DNA of 64,000 nucleotides, taken from Cupriavidus pauculus (lineage in GTDB: Bacteria; Pseudomonadota; Gammaproteobacteria; Burkholderiales; Burkholderiaceae). The position numbers were made by a program, and so were the translations under genes. This document shows, in pieces, positions 8,831-17,432 of the stretch (positions within the stretch are counted from its first letter, which is position 1; each line of letters begins with the position of its first letter). The DNA lies in the NCBI RefSeq assembly GCF_008801835.1, contig NZ_VZOW01000003.1:1-64000 (forward strand), read 5' to 3'. Under the pieces are notes generated by a model. That model was not told the origin of the DNA, did not search any database, and saw only the letters and a program-made list of their open reading frames with translations.

Positions 8831-9894
8831 ACGCCACGGTGATTGATACCGCCGCCGAACGCGCCGCGACCGCGCCGGCCGGGCAGACGGCCATGCCGCC
8901 CGCGCCCTTGCTCGAAATGCGCGGCGTCTCGAAGCGCTTCGTCAAGTCGCTCGACGTTGCCGCGAAGATCGCCAACGTGTTTGGCGCGAAGCAGCGCACC
9001 GAGGTGGTCCACGCGGTCGACAAGGTCGACCTGGCGATCCGTGCGGGCGAAGTGGTCGGACTGGTCGGGGAATCGGGCTGCGGCAAATCCACGCTGGGAC
9101 GCATGGTGGTCGGCCTGCACACGCTGACCGAGGGCGAGCGCTTCTGGCGCGGCACCGATCTGGACCGGCTGCCGCCGGAGAAAAGACGCGAACGGCAACT
9201 GGCGATCCAGATGATTTTCCAGGACCCCTATGCGTCGCTGAATCCTCGGCTACGCGTGCTCGATATCGTCGGCGAGGCGCCGGTGGTCCACGGCATGGTC
9301 GAGAAGCGTGCGCAACAGGCGTATGTCGAGGACATGCTCGTGCGCGTCGGGATGGACCCGACCGTCCTGCGCCGTTTTCCTCACCAGTTTTCGGGCGGGC
9401 AGCGCGCGCGCATCGGCATCGCGCGGGCGCTGGCCGTCAAGCCGGAATTTCTGGTCTGCGACGAATCGGTCGCGGCGCTCGATGTATCGATCCAGGCGCA
9501 GGTGCTGAACCTGTTCATGCGGCTGCGCGAAGAGCTGGACCTGACCTACCTGTTCATCAGCCACGATCTCGGCGTGGTCAAGCACATCAGCGACCGCGTG
9601 GTGATCATGTACCTTGGACGCGTGGTGGAATCGGCGCCGACCGAGCAGGTATTCTCCGCGCCGAACCATCCTTATACGCAGGCGCTGCTGGCCGAAGCGC
9701 CCAAGCTGGAGGTGGGCAAGAAGACGTACGTCGCGATCAAGGGCGAAATCCCGTCGCCGCTCAATCCGCCGCCGGGCTGCCATTTCCACCCGCGCTGTCC
9801 GCATGCGATGCCGCGCTGCAAGATCGAACAGCCGCAGTTGCGGGAAATCGCGCCGCTGCGGTTTTCCGCGTGTCACCTGAACGACATGAGCTGA
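8827..9894 (+). CDS. dppF: ABC transporter ATPase, DppF/OppF type
   Basis: This is the second nucleotide-binding subunit, with 355 residues. Walker A is GESGCGKS (81-88), the signature is FSGGQRAR, Walker B is LVCDESVAALD, and the switch is FISHDL. The C-terminal cysteine cluster CHFHPRCPHAMPRC is the same kind as in its partner. The start at 8827 overlaps the preceding stop and was chosen over upstream in-frame codons inside dppD. A 50-residue segment between the family start and Walker A (SLDVAAKIANVFGAKQRTEV) is longer than in some DppF proteins. It ends the operon in front of a hairpin terminator. Confidence 0.93.
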   Translation: MNATVIDTAAERAATAPAGQTAMPPAPLLEMRGVSKRFVKSLDVAAKIANVFGAKQRTEVVHAVDKVDLAIRAGEVVGLVGESGCGKSTLGRMVVGLHTLTEGERFWRGTDLDRLPPEKRRERQLAIQMIFQDPYASLNPRLRVLDIVGEAPVVHGMVEKRAQQAYVEDMLVRVGMDPTVLRRFPHQFSGGQRARIGIARALAVKPEFLVCDESVAALDVSIQAQVLNLFMRLREELDLTYLFISHDLGVVKHISDRVVIMYLGRVVESAPTEQVFSAPNHPYTQALLAEAPKLEVGKKTYVAIKGEIPSPLNPPPGCHFHPRCPHAMPRCKIEQPQLREIAPLRFSACHLNDMS

Positions 9895-9903
9895 ACCCGG
9901 CGC

Positions 9904-9937
9904 GCCCGCTCATTCCCTTTGCCGGGAACGAACGGGC
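9904..9937. terminator. Hairpin between convergent genes
   Basis: GCCCG (9904-9908) and TTCCC (9913-9917) pair with GGGAA (9924-9928) and CGGGC (9933-9937), forming an interrupted stem around a 6-base loop. It lies between the converging importer operon and the minus-strand binding-protein gene and could end both transcripts. There is no strong T run, so activity is uncertain. Confidence 0.5.
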
Positions 9938-9955
9938 GGGCTGGCTGCATATCAC

Positions 9956-11152
9956 TCAGCGGATCACGACGCCGCGCGAGTTGATGATGGTCATCTCGAC
10001 AAACTTCGAGCCGACGTGGTTGTCCGGACCGAACTGGACGATAAAGCCGCCGAGATCGACGTTGCGCATGCTTTCCATCGCGCTGACAAAGCGTTCGCGC
10101 GTGAGGTCCTTGCCGGTGCGGCGCAGTCCTTCGACAAACGCCTTGGCGGCGATGAAGCCCTCGATGCTGGCGTAGTCGAAGTCGTTCTGCTTGCCGGCAG
10201 CCTGCAGCAGCCGCAGATATTCGCGCACCACCGGCAGCGTGGCATTGCCCGGATGCGGCATCACCTGCGAAATGATCACGCCGCTGCCTTGCGGGCCCAC
10301 TTCCTTGGCCAGCGCCTGCGTGCCGACAAACGACACGTTGTAGAACTGTCCGCTGTAGCCGCGGCGCAGCGCTTCCTTCACGAAGGCGCCAACGGTGCGG
10401 TAGGCGCTGATCATGACGATCGCATCGGGTTTGGCCTTCATGGCACCCTGCATCGCGTCGCCGATTTCAACCGTGTTGCGGATCACGTTTTCCTGTGCCA
10501 CGAGCTGCACGCCGCTGTCCGCAGGCAGCGACTTGATCGCATGCTCGATCCCCGCGATGCCGGCGCGGCCATAGGCGTCGTCGTTGTAGACCACGGCGAC
10601 GCGCTTCAGGCCGGTCGTGCGGATCTGGCGCACGATAGCGGCCGTTTCCTCGTCGTAGCCGGCGCGCACATGGAACACGTAGCGGCTCTGCGGCTGGCGG
10701 AGCGATTGGGCGCCGGTGAACGGGGCGAAGAACGGCACGCGCGCCTGGTTGATCATCGGCAACACCGCCTGGCTGGTGGGCGTGCCGACATAACCGAACA
10801 GCGCAAAAACGCGTTCTTCCTCGATCAGCTTTTTGGTGTTCTTGATCGCCTCGTCGGGCTCGTACATGTCGTCGAGCGCCTTGAGTTCGATCTTGCGGCC
10901 AAACACGCCGCCCTGGCCGTTGATGAAATCGAAGTAGAGGCGCGCGCCTGCGTTCATCTGCTCGCCCAGCACGGCCGTGGGGCCGGTCAGCGCAGCCGAT
11001 TGGCCCAGTACGATGGTGTCGGCGGTAACGCCCGCTTCGCCTGCCGTCGTGTTGGCGGCCAGCGCGACGCCCGGCACGCCCGTCGCGGCCAGCGCGGCCG
11101 CCATCATCGCGCCGACCACTTGCCGGCGCTTGACCCCAGTTGTGAAACCCAT
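9956..11152 (-). CDS. ABC transporter substrate-binding protein, branched-chain amino acid (LivJ) type
   Basis: This 398-residue periplasmic binding protein belongs to the Peripla_BP_6 family, which binds leucine-like amino acids, aromatic acids or related compounds. The start at 11152 was chosen because a signal peptide begins there; a twin-arginine pair in VKRRQVV precedes a hydrophobic stretch ending VALAA. The pair makes Tat export possible, but the motif is incomplete. Family hallmarks are VLGQSAALTGPTAVLG, NTKKLIEEERVFALFGYVGT, and the late EGFIAAKAFVEGLRRTG. No permease or ATPase genes for this system are adjacent, so it is an orphan receptor that would have to use a transporter encoded elsewhere. 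Confidence 0.88.
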   Translation of the reverse strand: MGFTTGVKRRQVVGAMMAAALAATGVPGVALAANTTAGEAGVTADTIVLGQSAALTGPTAVLGEQMNAGARLYFDFINGQGGVFGRKIELKALDDMYEPDEAIKNTKKLIEEERVFALFGYVGTPTSQAVLPMINQARVPFFAPFTGAQSLRQPQSRYVFHVRAGYDEETAAIVRQIRTTGLKRVAVVYNDDAYGRAGIAGIEHAIKSLPADSGVQLVAQENVIRNTVEIGDAMQGAMKAKPDAIVMISAYRTVGAFVKEALRRGYSGQFYNVSFVGTQALAKEVGPQGSGVIISQVMPHPGNATLPVVREYLRLLQAAGKQNDFDYASIEGFIAAKAFVEGLRRTGKDLTRERFVSAMESMRNVDLGGFIVQFGPDNHVGSKFVEMTIINSRGVVIR

Positions 11153-11462
11153 GTGAATCCCCGTCAAAAATCCGTAAAACGTTTCTTGTTGCTTCTGTGC
11201 TGCTTTCGGACCGTGCGTCCCGATCCGGTCTGGCGCCGGTGCGGGGACCCCGGCCCGCAAGCCGGGCAGTGCGGCCGGGGCCGGACTGCGCCGGCACATC
11301 ATAATCGAATACAATCGGACTCAAACACTTTCTCCCGGTCCGGCATGTTCGGCCGAGGCCGCTGCGCCACAGTCGGTTCAATGACCAGCGCGCGGGGCCA
11401 TCCGCCCGCCTCCATGCCCGTACCGGGCGCCCCCCACAGCCCCATTGCCTGCCGATACCACC
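11153..11462. promoter_or_regulatory. Divergent intergenic region
   Basis: The 310 bases separate the minus-strand binding-protein gene from the plus-strand oxidoreductase. The stretch is GC-rich with an AT-richer island at 11296-11330. On the minus strand a TATGAT box (11298-11303) has a TTGAGT-like hexamer (11319-11324) 15 bases upstream, a possible but poorly spaced promoter. On the plus strand a TACAAT (11310-11315) could be a -10 box without a good -35. No gene is supported. Confidence 0.35.
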
Positions 11463-13568
11463 ATGGCCACCCGCATTGTCCGTGCCGCCTGTCCCCACGA
11501 TTGTCCCGATACCTGTGCGCTGCTCGTCACCGTCGAGGATGGCCGCGCCGTCAAGGTGGCGGGCGACCCGGAGCATCCCGGCACCCAGGGCGTGCTGTGC
11601 ACCAAGGTGTCGCGCTATACCGAACGCACGTATCACCCGGATCGCCTGCTCACGCCGTTGCGCCGCGTCGGCAAGAAGGGCGAAGGCAAGTTCGAGCCGA
11701 TCTCCTGGGACCAAGCGCTCGACGAGATCGCGCAGCGCCTGTCGGCCATCGCCGCGCGCAGCCCCGAGGCGATCGTGCCGTACAGCTACGCCGGCACGAT
11801 GGGACTGGTGCAGGGCGAAAGCATGGCGGCGCGCTTTTTCCACAAGCTCGGCGCGTCGTTGCTCGATCGCACGATCTGCGCCAGCGCCGGCGCCACGGCG
11901 CTGCGCTACACCTACGGCGCAAGCGTCGGCATGGACATCGAGCATGTGGCCGATGCGAAGCTGATCCTCATCTGGGGCGGCAACCCGATTGCGTCGAACC
12001 TGCACTTCTGGACGCGCGCGCAGGAAGCCAAGCGCCGCGGCGCTACGCTGGTGGCGATCGATCCGTACCGTTCCCTGACGGCCGAAAAGTGCCACCGGCA
12101 TATCGCGCCGATGCCCGGCACCGATGGCGCGCTGGCGTTGGCGATGATCCATATCCTGATCCGCGACGATCTGCTCGACCACGACTACATCGCGCAGCAC
12201 ACGATCGGATTCGACGCGCTGCGCGAGCGCGCGATGGAATTCCCGCCGGCGCGCGCGGCGCAGATCTGCGGCGTGGCCGTCGAGGATATCGAATGGCTCG
12301 CCGGTCTCTACGGACAGTTGGCGATCAAGGAACGCGAGCCCGTCGCCATTCGTCTCAACTACGGCGTGCAGCGCGTGCGCGGCGGCGGTCAGGCGGTACG
12401 CGCGGTGGCGTCGCTGCCGTCGCTGGTGGGCGCGTGGCGCCATGCTGCCGGCGGTCTGCAATTGTCGACGTCGGGTTTCTTTCCGGTCGATACCGCCGCG
12501 CTGCAACGCCCAGACCTGCTGCCGAGCTGGCCGAAGCTGCCGCGCACCGTCAACATGAGCACCATCGGCGACGCGCTGCTCGACGACGGCACTGGTGGCA
12601 ACGGTCCCAAGATCGAGGCCGTGGTGGTCTACAACAGCAACCCGGTGGCCGTGGCGCCGGAATCGGTCAAGGTGGCGCAAGGGTTTGCGCGCGAGGACCT
12701 GTTTACGGTGGTGCTCGAACACTTCCGCACCGATACCGCGGACTATGCCGATATCGTGCTGCCCGCCACTACCCAGCTCGAACACATCGACGTGCACAAG
12801 GCCTACGGCCACACCTATTTCCTGGCCAACAACCAGTCGGTGGCGCCACTTGGCCAGGCGTTGCCGAACACCGAGATCTTTCGCCGCCTGGCTGCGCGCA
12901 TGGGCTTCACCGATCCGTGCTTTGCCGATAGCGACGAAACCATCGCCGACCAGGCCATTCTTCGCAATGACAGCCGTGCCGAGGGCATCAGTTGGGATTC
13001 GCTGAAGGCGCGCGGCTGGCAGAAACTGAATATCGGCGCGGCGCCGTTTGCCCAGGGCGGCTTCCCGACGCCGTCGGGCAAGTGCGAGTTTTATTCGGCA
13101 GCGATGGCGCGCGATGGCCTTGATCCCGTGCCCGCCTATTTGCCGCCCTACGAAGCGCCGGCATCCGCGCCGGAACTGGCGGCACGCTACCCGCTGGCGA
13201 TGATTTCCCCGCCCGCGCGCAACTTCCTGAACAGCTCGTTCGTCAATGTCGACAGCCTGCGCGCCACCGAAGGCGAACCGCATCTGGACATCCATCCGGC
13301 CGACGCCGCCGCGCGCGGCATCGTGCACGGCGATATGGTGCGCGCGTTCAATGATCGCGGCAGCATGCAGGCGCGCGCCCGCGTGACCGATCGCGCCCGC
13401 CAGGGGCTGGTTGTCGGTCTGTCGATCTGGTGGAAGAAGCTCGCGCCCGACGGCAAGAACGCCAACGAGCTGACCAGCCAGCGCCTGACCGACCTCGGCC
13501 GCGCGCCGGTGTTCTATGACTGCCTCGTGGAAGTGGAGGCGGTCCGGTCCGAGACGCTGGCGTCATGA
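11463..13568 (+). CDS. Molybdopterin-dependent oxidoreductase with N-terminal [4Fe-4S] domain
   Basis: This 701-residue enzyme belongs to the bis-molybdopterin guanine dinucleotide (DMSO reductase/formate dehydrogenase-like, COG0243) superfamily. The N-terminus has the iron-sulfur binding set ACPHDCPDTC followed by GVLCTKV, with spacing C-x3-C-x3-C rather than the commoner C-x2-C-x3-C. Molybdopterin-binding stretches include ILIWGGNPIASN and VVVYNSNPVAV, and a C-terminal molydop-binding domain starts near residue 585. No Tat signal is seen, so it should be cytoplasmic. The ATG at 11463 is preferred over an upstream TTG at 11445. Its stop overlaps the start of a lipoprotein aminopeptidase gene (ATGA at 13565). 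The substrate is unknown. Confidence 0.88.
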   Translation: MATRIVRAACPHDCPDTCALLVTVEDGRAVKVAGDPEHPGTQGVLCTKVSRYTERTYHPDRLLTPLRRVGKKGEGKFEPISWDQALDEIAQRLSAIAARSPEAIVPYSYAGTMGLVQGESMAARFFHKLGASLLDRTICASAGATALRYTYGASVGMDIEHVADAKLILIWGGNPIASNLHFWTRAQEAKRRGATLVAIDPYRSLTAEKCHRHIAPMPGTDGALALAMIHILIRDDLLDHDYIAQHTIGFDALRERAMEFPPARAAQICGVAVEDIEWLAGLYGQLAIKEREPVAIRLNYGVQRVRGGGQAVRAVASLPSLVGAWRHAAGGLQLSTSGFFPVDTAALQRPDLLPSWPKLPRTVNMSTIGDALLDDGTGGNGPKIEAVVVYNSNPVAVAPESVKVAQGFAREDLFTVVLEHFRTDTADYADIVLPATTQLEHIDVHKAYGHTYFLANNQSVAPLGQALPNTEIFRRLAARMGFTDPCFADSDETIADQAILRNDSRAEGISWDSLKARGWQKLNIGAAPFAQGGFPTPSGKCEFYSAAMARDGLDPVPAYLPPYEAPASAPELAARYPLAMISPPARNFLNSSFVNVDSLRATEGEPHLDIHPADAAARGIVHGDMVRAFNDRGSMQARARVTDRARQGLVVGLSIWWKKLAPDGKNANELTSQRLTDLGRAPVFYDCLVEVEAVRSETLAS

Positions 13569-14704
13569 TCCGCAGGCCGCGCCGCCGACGCATGGCAGGC
13601 ATCGTGGCGATGCTTGCCGCGGTTTTGCTGGCGGCCGGCTGCGATACGGTCGGCTACTACTACCAGTCGATCGGCGGACACCTTGGCGTGATGTCGCGCG
13701 CGCAGTCGCTTGACGACGCCATCGCGACGGCCAACGGCGCGCACGACGTCAAGCTGGCCAGCCGGCTGGAACTGGCGCGCCGCATCCGCGACTACGCCTC
13801 ACGCGAACTGAAGCTGCCCGACAATGGCAGCTATCGGCGCTATGCCAATCTGCATCGGCCCTATGTGGTGTGGAGCGTGTTTGCCACGCCGGAGCTGTCG
13901 ATGGAACTGCGCAAATGGTGCTTTCCGATCGTCGGCTGCATCACATACCGCGGCTACTACGACCAGAACGACGCGCAGCATTACGCCCAAAACCTGCGGC
14001 ATGACGGTTTGGAAGCTTATGTCGCAGGCATTCCCGCCTATTCGACGCTCGGCTACTTTGACGATCCGCTGCTGAACACGTTCGTCTACCAGCCCGAGGG
14101 CGAGCTGGCGCGTCTGATCTTCCACGAGCTAGCGCATCAGGTGGTCTACGTGCGCAACGACACCGCGTTCAACGAGTCGTTTGCCACCGCCGTGGAAACG
14201 GCCGGCGTGCAGCGCTGGCTGGCACAGGACGGTTCGCCCGATGCACGGGCCAGCTACGCGATCTACGATGCCCGGCGTCGCCAGTTCCGCGCGATGCTGC
14301 TGAGCACGCGCGACAAGCTGGTGACGCTGTACAAGTCGCCGCTCGACGACGCGGCCAAGCGCGAGGGCAAGGCGCGCATCTTCGACGGCCTGCGTCACGA
14401 CTATGCGGCGCTGAAGACGGAGTGGGGCGGCTACACCGGATACGATCGCTGGTTCGACCAGCCGCTGACCAACGCCCATCTGGCTGCCGTGGCCACGTAT
14501 CAGCAATGGGTGCCCGCGTTCACGGCGCTGCTGGCGCAGTCGGGCGGCGACTGGGAAAAGTTTTATACGGCCGTACGCCGCATTGGCGACCTGCCGCCGG
14601 CCGAGCGCGACGCCGCGCTGCGCAGGCTGGCGCCGCCCGCCACCGAAGTGACGCCGCTGACTGCGCGCGGCGCCGACGCCGCGTCCGCCGCACCCCATCC
14701 CTGA
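13565..14704 (+). CDS. Lipoprotein aminopeptidase-like zinc protease (Pfam Aminopep, PF10023)
   Basis: This 379-residue protein starts with a basic N-terminus and a lipobox (LLAAGC), so it is probably a membrane-anchored lipoprotein. It matches the putative aminopeptidase family PF10023: YYYQSIGGHLGVMSRA right after the lipid anchor, and the zinc-protease motif HELAH (187-191) followed by a downstream Glu in FNESFATAVE as the expected third metal ligand. The start codon lies inside the stop of the molybdopterin oxidoreductase gene, so translation is likely coupled. The biological substrate is not known. Confidence 0.87.
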   Translation: MIRRPRRRRMAGIVAMLAAVLLAAGCDTVGYYYQSIGGHLGVMSRAQSLDDAIATANGAHDVKLASRLELARRIRDYASRELKLPDNGSYRRYANLHRPYVVWSVFATPELSMELRKWCFPIVGCITYRGYYDQNDAQHYAQNLRHDGLEAYVAGIPAYSTLGYFDDPLLNTFVYQPEGELARLIFHELAHQVVYVRNDTAFNESFATAVETAGVQRWLAQDGSPDARASYAIYDARRRQFRAMLLSTRDKLVTLYKSPLDDAAKREGKARIFDGLRHDYAALKTEWGGYTGYDRWFDQPLTNAHLAAVATYQQWVPAFTALLAQSGGDWEKFYTAVRRIGDLPPAERDAALRRLAPPATEVTPLTARGADAASAAPHP

Positions 14705-14765
14705 ACGCCCGGACGCGGGACTTTCCCCGATGGTGGCGCGCGCGCTGCGTGCGAGAATGGCGCCC

Positions 14766-15431
14766 ATGTCGCACGCTCCCCGAAAAACAGGTCACCCGCC
14801 ACGCGCCACCGAAGCCGCCACGCTGAGCGAAGACGGCCCGGCTCGCTCGCACGTTGCCGAGCGCCAGGAAGCGCGTCGGCGCCAGATCCTCGACACCGCC
14901 GCCCAGCTTTTCTACACCAAGGGCTATCCGGGCATGACGATGAACGACCTGTGCCGCGCGCTGGGCGTCACCAAGCCGGCGGTCTATTACTACTTTGCCG
15001 ACAAGTACGAGATTTTCGACATCCTGTGCCGGGAGTCGGCGCAGACCTGCCTGCCGGTGATCCGCGAGACCGCCGATCCTTCGCTGCCGATTCGCGAGCG
15101 CCTGCACACATGCCTGCTCGAAATGGCGCGCCGCTGCGTGCGCTGCCATGTGGCCGCCGCGTTGAGCTTCCGCGACAACCAGTACCTGCAGCCCGAGACC
15201 GTGACCTGGCTCAATAGCATGGCGCGCGAGTTCTATCGCGATCTGTACGGGATGCTCGAAGAAGGCCGCGCCGCCGGCGTGTTTGCATTTGGCGATGCGC
15301 GCGTGACGGCGCATACGATCGGCGGGGTGGTCGGCTTCATGTACACGTGGCACGAGCCGGGACGTATGGATCCGGAGGCGCTGGCCCAGGAGCTCGCGCA
15401 CAACATGATGAAGCTGGTGCTGCCGATCTGA
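14766..15431 (+). CDS. TetR/AcrR family transcriptional regulator
   Basis: This 221-residue regulator has an N-terminal DNA-binding domain at about residues 40-90, including the helix-turn-helix TMNDLCRALGVTKPAVYYYF. The C-terminal half is the variable ligand-binding part. The start at 14766 is chosen over an earlier in-frame GTG because it removes a low-complexity Arg/Ala lead. The gene is followed by an acyl-CoA ligase gene on the same strand, separated by 237 bases that contain a promoter and a palindrome. By analogy with betaproteobacterial fatty-acid regulators it may control the ligase, which is inference. Confidence 0.87.
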   Translation: MSHAPRKTGHPPRATEAATLSEDGPARSHVAERQEARRRQILDTAAQLFYTKGYPGMTMNDLCRALGVTKPAVYYYFADKYEIFDILCRESAQTCLPVIRETADPSLPIRERLHTCLLEMARRCVRCHVAAALSFRDNQYLQPETVTWLNSMAREFYRDLYGMLEEGRAAGVFAFGDARVTAHTIGGVVGFMYTWHEPGRMDPEALAQELAHNMMKLVLPI

Positions 15432-15523
15432 GCCGCACGGAACGGCGGGCGCAGACGTTGCCCATGCGGCTGCGCGCCGCTCGCGGCCGACCCGACCTGG
15501 CGCGGAACGGTCAGGGTATTCCC

Positions 15524-15551
15524 TTGAAGCGCGCCGCGCGTGGCGCATAAT
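15524..15551 (+). promoter_or_regulatory. Sigma-70 type promoter upstream of acyl-CoA ligase
   Basis: TTGAAG (15524-15529) is followed by 16 bases and CATAAT (15546-15551). Both boxes match consensus in four or five of six positions. Transcription would begin near 15558 and give a leader of about 110 bases before the ligase start. Confidence 0.55.
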
Positions 15552-15638
15552 CCACTGTTTCCGCCGAGAAATTCGTGGAGGACTTCGTCTAACAGGTTGT
15601 GCTCGGGCGGCACGCGCGTTTAGCATTCCCAAAAAATC

Positions 15639-15650
15639 GAACGATCATTC
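15639..15650. promoter_or_regulatory. Imperfect palindrome, candidate TetR operator
   Basis: GAACGATCATTC is a near-palindrome (10 of 12 positions symmetric) within an AT-rich patch, just upstream of the ribosome site AGGAGA. Its place between a TetR gene and the acyl-CoA ligase makes it a candidate operator. No binding data exist here. Confidence 0.4.
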
Positions 15651-15668
15651 AGAAATTCAGGAGACGGT

Positions 15669-17351
15669 ATGGAAAAGCTGTGGCTGAAACACTATCCGGC
15701 AGGCGTTCCCGCGGAAATCGACGCCAGCCAGTTCCGGTCGCTGGCCCAGTTGCTTGAGGAATCGTTCCATACCTACGCCGATCGCCGCGCGTTCATCTGC
15801 ATGGACAAGGCCATCACCTATGGCGAACTGGACCAGCTTTCGCGCCAGTTTGCCGCGTGGCTGCAGTCGCGCGGGCTGCGGCCCGGCGCGCGCGTCGCGC
15901 TGATGATGCCCAATGTGCTGCAGTACCCCGTGGCCCTGGCTGCCGTGCTGCGCGCCGGCTATGTGGTGGTCAACGTCAATCCGCTGTACACGCCGCGCGA
16001 ACTGGAACACCAGCTCAAGGACAGCGGCGCCGAGGCCATCGTCATTCTTGAGAATTTTGCCGCGACGTTACAGGCGGTGCTGCCCGCCACGCCGGTCAAG
16101 CATATCGTGGTGGCCAGCATGGGCGACATGCTGGGCGGCCTGAAGGGCGCCATCGTCAATTTCGTCGTGCGCAACGTCAAGAAGATGGTGCCGGCGTGGG
16201 AACTGCCCAACTGCGTGCGCTTCAACGACGTGCTGGCTGAAGGCCGGCGCATGGAACTGAAGCCGGTCACCACCGGCCCCGACGACATCGCGTTCCTGCA
16301 ATACACGGGCGGTACCACGGGCGTGTCCAAGGGCGCGACGCTGCTGCACCGGAACATCGTCTCCAACGTTCTGCAGTCCGAAGCATGGATGCAGCCGGCG
16401 CTGGCCAAGGGCGCGCATATCGATCAGGTGATCACGATCACGGCGCTGCCGCTGTATCACATCTTCGCGCTCACGGTCTGCTGCCTGCTGGGCATGCGCA
16501 GCGGCGGCCTGAGCATCCTGATTCCCAATCCGCGCGATATTCCGGGCTTCATCAAGGAACTGCAGAAGTACAAGTTCAACATGTTCCCGGCGGTCAACAC
16601 GCTGTACAACGCGCTGCTCAACCATCCCGATTTCAGCAAGGTCGATTGCTCGGGTTTGCGCGTGGCCAATGGCGGCGGCATGGCCGTGCAGGAAGCCGTG
16701 GCCAAGAACTGGCTGGCCAAGACCGGCTGCCCGATCATCGAGGGCTATGGCCTTTCCGAAACCTCGCCGTCGGCCACCTGCAACCCGACCGATACCGACG
16801 CGTTCTCGGGCACCATCGGCCTGCCGCTGCCTTCGACCGAAGTGTCGATCCGCGATGACGACGGCAAGGAACTGCCGCTCGGCCAGCCTGGCGAAATCTG
16901 CCTGCGGGGTCCGCAGGTCATGGCCGGCTACTGGAATCGCCCCGACGAGACGGCCAAGGTCATGACGCCCGACGGCTTCTTCAAGACCGGCGATATCGGC
17001 GTGATGGACGAGCGCGGCTACACCAAGATCGTCGACCGCAAGAAGGACATGATTCTGGTGTCGGGCTTCAACGTGTATCCGAACGAGGTGGAAGGCGTGG
17101 TGGCCGAATGCCCGGGCGTGCTGGAAGTGGCCGCGGTGGGCGTGCCCGACCAGCACTCGGGCGAGGTGGTGAAGCTGTTCGTGGTCAAGAAGGATCCAGC
17201 GCTGTCGGAAGCCGATGTGATCGCGTTCTGCAAGGACCGCCTGACCGGCTACAAGCGGCCGAAGTACGTCGAGTTCCGTACCGAATTGCCGAAGACCAAT
17301 GTCGGCAAGATCCTGCGCCGCGAATTGCGCGACAGCCGCAAGGCGGCCTGA
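15669..17351 (+). CDS. fadD: Long-chain fatty acid--CoA ligase (AMP-forming)
   Basis: This adenylate-forming enzyme activates fatty acids with ATP and CoA, the entry step of beta-oxidation; it usually acts at the inner face of the membrane. The 560 residues match FadD length. Motifs are the AMP-binding P-loop YTGGTTGVSKG (212-222), the GYGLSETSPS motif, the hinge KTGDIGVMDERGY, FACS signature residues in VDRKKDMILVSGFNVYP, and the C-terminal catalytic lysine in VGKILRRELR. AGGAGA precedes the ATG. The upstream TetR gene and the palindrome suggest induction by fatty acyl compounds. A related short/medium-chain specificity cannot be excluded. Confidence 0.92.
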   Translation: MEKLWLKHYPAGVPAEIDASQFRSLAQLLEESFHTYADRRAFICMDKAITYGELDQLSRQFAAWLQSRGLRPGARVALMMPNVLQYPVALAAVLRAGYVVVNVNPLYTPRELEHQLKDSGAEAIVILENFAATLQAVLPATPVKHIVVASMGDMLGGLKGAIVNFVVRNVKKMVPAWELPNCVRFNDVLAEGRRMELKPVTTGPDDIAFLQYTGGTTGVSKGATLLHRNIVSNVLQSEAWMQPALAKGAHIDQVITITALPLYHIFALTVCCLLGMRSGGLSILIPNPRDIPGFIKELQKYKFNMFPAVNTLYNALLNHPDFSKVDCSGLRVANGGGMAVQEAVAKNWLAKTGCPIIEGYGLSETSPSATCNPTDTDAFSGTIGLPLPSTEVSIRDDDGKELPLGQPGEICLRGPQVMAGYWNRPDETAKVMTPDGFFKTGDIGVMDERGYTKIVDRKKDMILVSGFNVYPNEVEGVVAECPGVLEVAAVGVPDQHSGEVVKLFVVKKDPALSEADVIAFCKDRLTGYKRPKYVEFRTELPKTNVGKILRRELRDSRKAA

Positions 17352-17432
17352 CGGGACTTCAGCGTCTGGCGTCGCGCGCGCCCTCCGGCCCGTCGCGCAG
17401 GAGGGCGTACGCTAACCGCGTCGCCGATCGAT

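Noticed and set aside
10467..13328. Minus-strand open frame of 953 codons opposite the oxidoreductase
   Set aside because: It shadows two real genes and has biased Arg/His composition and no domain; a GC artefact.
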